A DNA stretch of 64,000 bases from Variovorax boronicumulans (GTDB lineage: Bacteria > Pseudomonadota > Gammaproteobacteria > Burkholderiales > Burkholderiaceae_C): NCBI RefSeq assembly GCF_007677875.1, contig NZ_VEDO01000021.1:46172-110171 (forward strand). Direction: 5' to 3'. This document shows positions 58,896 through 64,000 of the stretch, in pieces. Position 1 is the first letter of the stretch; every line of letters begins with the position of its first letter. The notes beneath the pieces are model-generated. The model made no database searches, was not told the origin of the DNA, and saw only the letters and a list, made by a program, of their open reading frames with translations. The translations under genes were made by a program, and so were the position numbers.

Positions 58896-60965
58896 TCACC
58901 GTCTTCCCAGCAGGGCGCGCATCTCGGCGATGCTCAGCGCCCCCTGGCCCGGCAGACTCGCGGGCCGGGGCAGGCCGGCCAGCACGGGGAACTGTCCGTC
59001 GGGCTGGGCCACCTCATACAGCTGCGCGATGGCCTGCTGCACGGCGCGCAGCTTTTCACCCTGGCCTGGTTGCAGCGGCCCGCGCAGGGCCTGGCGCAAC
59101 AGGCGTTCGGCCAGCTCCAGGCTGTCGGCAAAGTAGGGCAGGCCGCGCGGCTGCAGGCTGGCCAGCGCTGCCACGCACGCGTCCTGCGGGGCGGACTCGC
59201 CGAACGGCTTCTTCTTGCCCAACGCCAGCGCATGGTGCAGCGCCGCGGCCCAGAGCACGGCGGCATCGGGCAGCGCGGGCGCACGCTGCAGCAGGCTGCG
59301 CGGGAAGGCCTGCAGCTGGTCGATGTGGCCCGCAGTGGCCTGCAGCAGCAGGCCGGCCGTGAGCGCGACCTGGCCATTGGGCGCATCCTGTGCGGCCGCG
59401 CGCAGGCGCTCGGCGTCGATGCGTTCGGCCGCCTTGCGCGGGCTGCCGAGTTCGGCCTCGCGCAGCAGTTGCCAGACGTATTGGTAGTGCGGGTTGTGCG
59501 CGGATGGCCCCAGGCGCGCCTGCAGCTTGAGCAGGCGTGGCGGCTCGCCGGGCAGGGCCGGGCCGAACTGCAGCGACAGCCGGATCGGCACCGGGCCGTT
59601 CGCATCGGTCGGCAAGGCCACGGCGAGCCGCTCGCGCTGCACGTACTGCGCGCCCTCGAACACCAGCAGCACGCCGCCCGCACGGGCGGGCACTTCCAGG
59701 TCCACCTGCACCTGGCTGCTCGGGTCGTCGCGCTCGACCGCCTGCAGCACCAGGCCCCCGCCGAGCGGCTGCCCATCGTCCAGGCCGAAGGCGCGCACGC
59801 ATTCGCGCCACAGGTGCGAGGCGTACTCGTGGCCCATGCGGCGGTGGATCTCGCCGAAGTCCTGCACCAGCAGTTCGAAGTCGATCGCGTCGTGCACGGC
59901 GAGCGCGGGGTCGAAACGTTCAGCGCTCGCGCGCAGCGCCTCGGCCAGCGCGTCGGGCCGTGGCCGTGCGGCGCCCACGCGCGGCAGGCCGCCCGGCACG
60001 GGCACGGGCGGCGGCGGCACGGGGCCGGCCAGCAGCTCGGTCACGACCAGCGCATCGTCGCCTTCCACACGCGGCCGCACGGCCTGCTCCAGCTGCCCCT
60101 GGCTGGCCGCCCTGAGCAGGGCGTTGACGTCGTCGCGCACGGCCGTCACGAGCTCGCGGAACTCCAGCCGCGCATCACCGCCGCCGGCACCACGCACGGC
60201 ATTGAGCACAGCCTGGCCGAACAGCGTGTGCGGCTGGCCGGGCACCTGGTAGGCCTGCGTGCCGGGCGAGGTGGCGGCCAGCGAGGCTGCCGTGCGCGGC
60301 ACCTGGGTGCCCGCCTGCAGCAGCGGAAAGCAGGTGTTGGCCGTGGCGCCGCGCGAGGCCAGCGGCGAGAACTCGTTGCGGCAGGCGTCGATGAGGGCCA
60401 GGTGCTCGGCCACGGGGCTTTGTTCCATCCAGTCCTGCAACTCGCGTGTGCTGATGCAGTTCTGCAGCTGCGGCGCGCCGGGGTCCGGGTCCAGGTAGTC
60501 GCTGGGCAGCAGCAGCGCGCGCCAGTTGGATTGCACGCCGTGGCCGCTGAAGAAGAACAGGGTGCGGCTCTGGCGTGCCGCGGCGGGCGCGCTGGGCACT
60601 TGCCCGGTCCAGCGCTGGATGGCCTTGACCAGCGTGGCATGGTCGGCCGGCGCGTAGTGCACGAGGCCGCGTGCGTCCAGGCCCGCCTTCTCCTCGGCCG
60701 TGGGCGACAGCAGCAGCTGGCACCAGACGAGCGGCAGGCCTTCGTGCCGGAAGTCGGCGCGCAGCCAGTCGAACAGGCTGGCTGCGGTGTTGGCCGAGGC
60801 ACCCAGCTGGCCCAGGCCGAAGGCGTCGGGCGCGGGCGCGCTGCCGCCTTCCAGGTGCGGGTAGGCGCTCACGCCGGCCAGCAGCGCATACAGGCCTGGC
60901 ATGCCGGGCTGCCATTGCGGGTCGCGCCACAGGCCGGGCGTGTTGGCGACGGGTTCCAGGGCCAT
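58896..60965 (-). CDS. Caspase-like (C14/orthocaspase-type) protease with a long C-terminal extension
   Basis: A 689-residue protein. Residues about 20-270 form a caspase-hemoglobinase domain: GLYALLAGVSAYPHL opens it, the catalytic His is H142 in TLFFFSGHGVQSNW, and the catalytic Cys is C195 in HLALIDACRNEFSPL, both intact. A proline-rich linker (about 313-326, GPVPPPPVPVPGG) joins a 360-residue C-terminal part with a beta-rich middle and an alpha-helical end (AALHHALALGKKKPF, LAERLLRQALRGPLQ) and no recognised domain. No signal peptide or membrane span, so cytosolic. It is the last gene of an operon with a zincin and an unknown protein; its AGGAG ribosome-binding site overlaps the upstream stop codon (TAGGAG), 8 bp before the ATG. 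Confidence 0.88.
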   Translation of the reverse strand: MALEPVANTPGLWRDPQWQPGMPGLYALLAGVSAYPHLEGGSAPAPDAFGLGQLGASANTAASLFDWLRADFRHEGLPLVWCQLLLSPTAEEKAGLDARGLVHYAPADHATLVKAIQRWTGQVPSAPAAARQSRTLFFFSGHGVQSNWRALLLPSDYLDPDPGAPQLQNCISTRELQDWMEQSPVAEHLALIDACRNEFSPLASRGATANTCFPLLQAGTQVPRTAASLAATSPGTQAYQVPGQPHTLFGQAVLNAVRGAGGGDARLEFRELVTAVRDDVNALLRAASQGQLEQAVRPRVEGDDALVVTELLAGPVPPPPVPVPGGLPRVGAARPRPDALAEALRASAERFDPALAVHDAIDFELLVQDFGEIHRRMGHEYASHLWRECVRAFGLDDGQPLGGGLVLQAVERDDPSSQVQVDLEVPARAGGVLLVFEGAQYVQRERLAVALPTDANGPVPIRLSLQFGPALPGEPPRLLKLQARLGPSAHNPHYQYVWQLLREAELGSPRKAAERIDAERLRAAAQDAPNGQVALTAGLLLQATAGHIDQLQAFPRSLLQRAPALPDAAVLWAAALHHALALGKKKPFGESAPQDACVAALASLQPRGLPYFADSLELAERLLRQALRGPLQPGQGEKLRAVQQAIAQLYEVAQPDGQFPVLAGLPRPASLPGQGALSIAEMRALLGRR

Positions 60966-60973
60966 GGCGTCTC

Positions 60974-61468
60974 CTAGCCGTAGCGGGGCGGGGTGGGGGG
61001 TGGGCCGGTCAGCGCGGCCGGGGCGGCACGGCCGGCGGCCTGGGCCCATTCGCGCGGGGGCTGCAGCTGCAGCGTGAGCAGGCAGCGCGCGCCGTTGGCC
61101 ATGAGCGCGAGTTCGTAGTGCGCAGCAGGCGGGGCGATCGGATATGCCGCGCCCCCGGTACCGCCCAGCGCGGTGAGCTGAAAATCGGGCGGCAGCACGA
61201 TGCGCGCGGCGCGTCCGTGGGCGCGGTCGTGCAGCTCCACCGTGGCGCCGGGCCCGTCCTCTTCGTCCTGCCAGAAGCCCAGCCACAAGGCCTCGCGCGC
61301 ACCGCAGGGCACCAACAGCTGATCGCCGTTGCGGTGCAGCGGCGCCACGCCCCAGCTGCGCAGCCGCGCGCTGGGCCGCCAGTGGGCCAGCCCGATGCGG
61401 TGTACGCGCATGCGCAGGCCCTGGAAGGCCAGCAGGTCAGGCGTAGAGCTTGCGGATGGTGGCGGCAT
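60974..61468 (-). CDS. Unknown protein between two proteases
   Basis: A protein of 164 residues from the ATG at 61468, which overlaps the zincin gene end by 32 bp, or 145 from an ATG at 61411 (MRVHRIGLAHWRP). It looks beta-rich: LHRNGDQLLVPCGAREALWLG, TVELHDRAHGRAARIVLPPD and HYELALMANGARCLLTLQLQ, with a Pro-rich end. No signal peptide, membrane helix or known domain. It could be an adaptor, inhibitor or substrate of the flanking proteases; this is only inferred from the operon position. Neither start has a good ribosome-binding site, so it is probably translated by coupling. Confidence 0.75.
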   Translation of the reverse strand: MPPPSASSTPDLLAFQGLRMRVHRIGLAHWRPSARLRSWGVAPLHRNGDQLLVPCGAREALWLGFWQDEEDGPGATVELHDRAHGRAARIVLPPDFQLTALGGTGGAAYPIAPPAAHYELALMANGARCLLTLQLQPPREWAQAAGRAAPAALTGPPPTPPRYG

Positions 61469-62147
61469 CGCCGGCCGACAGCTTCCACGAGGGCATGAAG
61501 CTCTTGCCGTTGGTGGTCCAGTGGGACGGGATGGTGTAGATCATGACCGAGGCGCTGTCGAAGTCGGTCGTGATGGTGGTGGACGCGTCGAACTTGGCGA
61601 ACACGTTGTGCGCGATGGTCGCGTCGTCCCAGAAGTTGGGCGCGCCGCCCAGGTCGGCCTTGACCGCTGCCTTGTCCCATTCCACCCGGGCGCCGGGGTG
61701 GTTGTGCTCGTGCAGCAGGCCCAGCGCGTGGCCGAATTCGTGGATCACCACGCTGGAGAAGTCCTGCTCGGGCGTGTCCAGCGCGGCCCAGCCCAGGTTC
61801 ATCGTGGCCTGCGAACTGCGGATGCCCTGCGCGTCCGTGCCCACGTAGGACCAGGAGCCGGCGGCAGGGTCGAAGCTGATGCGGATGTCGCCCGCCTCGT
61901 CAGGCCGGGCCGGCTCCAGCTTGAGGTGCACGCCGTCCAGCATCCAGGCCTGTGCGGTCTTCAGCGTGCGTTCGTGCAGCGCGGCGCTGCCCTGCAGAAA
62001 GCGCACCTTCAGCACCTTGTCGCGTGGCCAGAGCTTGTTCTTGGCCGCCACGCCCATGGGCGTGAGCTGCATGGGGTTGCCCGCCACGCGCTGGCCGCCA
62101 TCGATGTCGACGGCCGTGCAGATCCATTGCTTGCGTTCTTCGCTCAT
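61437..62147 (-). CDS. Astacin-like (M12A-type) zinc metalloprotease without signal peptide
   Basis: A 236-residue zincin. The extended motif is VVIHEFGHALGLLHEHNHP, giving zinc ligands H136, H140 and H146 and catalytic E137, with the E147 after the third His typical of astacins. The Met-turn SVMIYTIP (M202) and the closing LSAGDAATIRKLY also fit the astacin family. The start MSEERKQWICTAVD (ATG 62147, AAGGAG 6 bases upstream) has no signal peptide or propeptide, whereas most astacins are secreted. First gene of the dual-protease operon; it follows the dehydrogenase gene by 68 bp on the same strand. Confidence 0.92.
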   Translation of the reverse strand: MSEERKQWICTAVDIDGGQRVAGNPMQLTPMGVAAKNKLWPRDKVLKVRFLQGSAALHERTLKTAQAWMLDGVHLKLEPARPDEAGDIRISFDPAAGSWSYVGTDAQGIRSSQATMNLGWAALDTPEQDFSSVVIHEFGHALGLLHEHNHPGARVEWDKAAVKADLGGAPNFWDDATIAHNVFAKFDASTTITTDFDSASVMIYTIPSHWTTNGKSFMPSWKLSAGDAATIRKLYA

Positions 62148-62215
62148 CGTGGGCTCCTTGCACGGCCATGCGGCCGTGCTATGGATTGTGCGGCGCCCAC
62201 CGGCGAACGCAATCC

Positions 62216-63157
62216 TCAGAGCGGTGGAGGATCGCCTTGCAGCAGGCGCATCACGCGCAGCATGTGGGCATCGCGCTGTTGCGCCATGGCCTCGGTGCTG
62301 CGGCCGGCGGCGGCGTCCTGCATCTGCGCGACGAGCCTGGCGCGCGTGTCCTCGTCCAGGCTGGGCTGGCCCAGGTCGGCCCACCAGCTTTCCACGGCCG
62401 GGCCCAGCCGCTCCAGGAAGGCTTCCATGCCGCGCGGGCCGCCCGACAGGTGGAAGACCGCGTGCGGGCCGCAGACGGTCCAGCGCGCGCCCAGGCCCTC
62501 GGTCACGGCGCGGTCCACGTCGGCCACCGTGGCGTAGCCGCCGGCGACCAGGTGCACGGCCTCGCGCCACAGCGCGGCCTGCAGTCGGTTGACGAGGTGG
62601 CCCGTGGCCTCGCGCTGCAGGCGCACGGTCTGCTTGCCTAAAGCGCGGTAGAAAGCCTCGGCCCGGTCCATGGCCTCGGCGCTGGTGGCCCGGCCGCCGA
62701 CCAGCTCCACGAGCGGCATCAGGTAGGCCGGGTTGCAGGGGTGGGCGATCAAAAGGCGCTCCGGGTGCGCCAGGCCCTGCTGCAGCAGCGTGGGCATGAG
62801 GCCGGACGAACTGGACATCAGCAGCGCGTCAAGCGGCGCGGCGGCCTCCACGGCGCGGTAGGCGGCGCGCTTGAGCTCCAACTGCTCGGGCAGGGCCTCC
62901 TGGATCGCGCCGACACCCTGCACGGCTTCTTCGACACCGGCGCACAGGCGCGGCAGCGTGGGCTGCGCATGCAACAGGCCCAGCGCCTGCATGGCGGGGC
63001 GGGCGCGCGCGAGCATGTCGTCCAGGCGCTGCTGCGCATCCGGTGCGGGGTCGGCCACGCGCACGCTGCGGCCGGCCAGCGCGAAAAAGGCCGCCCAGGC
63101 GGCGCCGATGACGCCCGCGCCGAGCACGGCGATGGGGGCGTGTTCGGTGGTGGTCAA
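62216..63157 (-). CDS. 3-hydroxyacyl-CoA dehydrogenase / L-carnitine dehydrogenase-like protein
   Basis: A 313-residue NAD-dependent dehydrogenase. It opens with IAVLGAGVIGAAWAAFFALAGRSV (GxGxxG), has SSSSGLMPTLLQQ and IAHPCNPAYLMPLVELVGG with the catalytic-type His, and the C-terminal 3HCDH domain with TGHLVNRLQAALWREAVHLV. This single-domain layout is shared by L-carnitine dehydrogenase, L-gulonate dehydrogenase and 3-hydroxybutyryl-CoA-type enzymes. The start codon appears to be TTG at 63157 within TTGA, overlapping the stop of the aldolase-like gene; no ATG is placed properly. Substrate unknown. Confidence 0.85.
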   Translation of the reverse strand: MTTTEHAPIAVLGAGVIGAAWAAFFALAGRSVRVADPAPDAQQRLDDMLARARPAMQALGLLHAQPTLPRLCAGVEEAVQGVGAIQEALPEQLELKRAAYRAVEAAAPLDALLMSSSSGLMPTLLQQGLAHPERLLIAHPCNPAYLMPLVELVGGRATSAEAMDRAEAFYRALGKQTVRLQREATGHLVNRLQAALWREAVHLVAGGYATVADVDRAVTEGLGARWTVCGPHAVFHLSGGPRGMEAFLERLGPAVESWWADLGQPSLDEDTRARLVAQMQDAAAGRSTEAMAQQRDAHMLRVMRLLQGDPPPL

Positions 63158-63831
63158 ACTTCGGTATCTCCGTGCGAAAGATAGTCCCACATGCGTTCGA
63201 AGATGCGGCCCGCGCGTGTGGCGCGCTGCGTGGCTTCGTCGGCCGTGAGTTCGGCGGGCTCGTCGCCAAAGGCGGCGCAGTCCAGCTCGATGCGGGCAGC
63301 GTCTTCCAGGTACCAGGTCAGCACCACGGCGTCGGGCAGGCTGGGGCCGGCCACGACCACGCCGTTGCCGCGCATCACGATGGCCGGTGCCTGGCCCATC
63401 TGCGCCACCAGGGCCTCGGCCTGGGCGTCCGAACGCAGCAGCTGCACGTCGTCCCAAAGCGGCGTGCCGGGATGGAAGTAGCTGCCCATGCCGTGCAGCA
63501 CGCGCGGCGTGCGGCGCAGCGTGGACAGCGACATGGCCTTGGGCGGCATGGCGCGCACCACACCGCCGATGTCGGGGCGGCGCCGGTAGATTTCGCGGTG
63601 GATGCGCACCTCGCCCAGCAGGTCGGCGGGGAAGTCGCCGGCCAGCGGCACGACCGTGCCCGGCACGCCAAAGCCGATGGTGCCGGGCGGCTGGCTGGCG
63701 CAGACCAGGAAGTGGTCGGCGTCGAGCCGCATGCTGCAGTGGCCGTAGGCGTGCAGCAGGCCGTGCCGGGCCAGCGCGCGGCCGGCGCGGCGCACCAGCA
63801 GTTGGGCGGACTCGAGGGGGTCGGGTTCCAT
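63154..63831 (-). CDS. Class II aldolase/adducin-fold protein lacking the metal-site histidines
   Basis: A 225-residue protein with the class II aldolase framework: LVRRAGRALARHGLLHAYGH, IHREIYRRRPDIGGVV and AIVMRGNGVVVAGPSLPDAV. In classical members an H-x-H after the RPDxxxVV block and a His in RNHGV bind zinc; here these positions read R93-A-M95 and N156, so the three zinc histidines are absent. It is either a distinct subfamily using other ligands or not a metal-dependent aldolase. Start at 63831 (MEPDPLESAQ) with AAGGA upstream. It overlaps the dehydrogenase gene by 4 bp. Confidence 0.85.
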   Translation of the reverse strand: MEPDPLESAQLLVRRAGRALARHGLLHAYGHCSMRLDADHFLVCASQPPGTIGFGVPGTVVPLAGDFPADLLGEVRIHREIYRRRPDIGGVVRAMPPKAMSLSTLRRTPRVLHGMGSYFHPGTPLWDDVQLLRSDAQAEALVAQMGQAPAIVMRGNGVVVAGPSLPDAVVLTWYLEDAARIELDCAAFGDEPAELTADEATQRATRAGRIFERMWDYLSHGDTEV

Positions 63832-63941
63832 GGTGTTTTCCTTCGGAAGAATCGGCCAGTGCGACATGTGGTCTTGCAGGTTCGGAACCGGGCTCGCATG
63901 CAGAGGTTCCGGAGGCCGCGGAGCAGGCCATGCCAGCGCAC

Positions 63942-63967
63942 CCGCGGAACTGGCTCTGCCAGGCCGC
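63942..63967. repeat. 26-bp intergenic repeat, copy 2
   Basis: Exact copy of the 26-bp block at 36162-36187, again in intergenic DNA (upstream of the aldolase-like gene) and again followed within a few bases by a GCGCCCC sequence. Orientation is the same on the plus strand. Confidence 0.7.
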
Positions 63968-64000
63968 CGGGTGCGCCCCTTGAGCAACTGTGTTGAAAGT

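Overview
The window is about 70% GC, densely coded, and reads as chromosome of a beta-proteobacterium of the order Burkholderiales, most likely family Comamonadaceae. The signs are the abundant LysR regulators, Bug-type tripartite tricarboxylate binding proteins, the pepA/lptFG/holC block, the exbBD-lpxK-ycaR-kdsB-adk block, and a beta-proteobacterial LexA box. No insertion sequence, phage or CRISPR array was seen. All assignments come from reading the translations; no database search was run.

Layout. 0-7.5 kb: end of a flavin monooxygenase-like gene, then a LysR regulator divergent from an operon of a Bug receptor, a D-2-hydroxyglutarate dehydrogenase-like enzyme and a 2-oxoadipate dioxygenase (HglS), followed by a diguanylate cyclase. 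7.6-13.5 kb: tRNA-Arg(UCU), then a complete thiamine operon (thiC-thiO-thiS-thiG-thiDE fusion) behind a promoter and a TPP riboswitch. 13.8-21.7 kb: a chemoreceptor, a glutathione transferase, and a minus-strand acyl-CoA block (acyl-CoA dehydrogenase, APH-like kinase, Crp-type regulator, enoyl-CoA hydratase, hydroxyacyl-CoA dehydrogenase). 21.7-27.3 kb: FimV-like protein, 2-hydroxyacid dehydrogenase, lexA and a divergent asparaginase. 27.3-33.4 kb: envelope and housekeeping genes (adk, kdsB, ycaR-like, lpxK, exbD, exbB, xseA, sodB). 33.6-43.5 kb: DUF3309 mini-gene, second Bug receptor, aminotransferase, CysB-like regulator, CbiX, lptG, lptF, pepA, holC and a LivK-type lipoprotein. 43.5-46.2 kb: mnmC, yggX and an EVE-domain gene.

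46.3-54.2 kb: a bacteriophytochrome, a response regulator, a double-receiver hybrid kinase and a LysR regulator, the last three joined by overlapping start and stop codons, leading into an extradiol dioxygenase-like gene and a flavin monooxygenase. This suggests red-light input connected to aromatic catabolism. No haem oxygenase gene is nearby.

54.2-62.2 kb is the most accessory part: a YghU-type enzyme, an ankyrin-like repeat protein, a relic of a CoA-transferase beta subunit, a coupled PEP-CTERM/cohesin-like + DUF1566 pair, a small membrane protein, and a three-gene operon coding for an astacin-like zinc protease without a signal peptide, an unknown beta-rich protein and a 689-residue caspase-like protease. 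That dual-protease operon is the best candidate for an undescribed system. The window ends with a class II aldolase-fold protein lacking its usual metal histidines, coupled to a 3-hydroxyacyl-CoA dehydrogenase-like gene.
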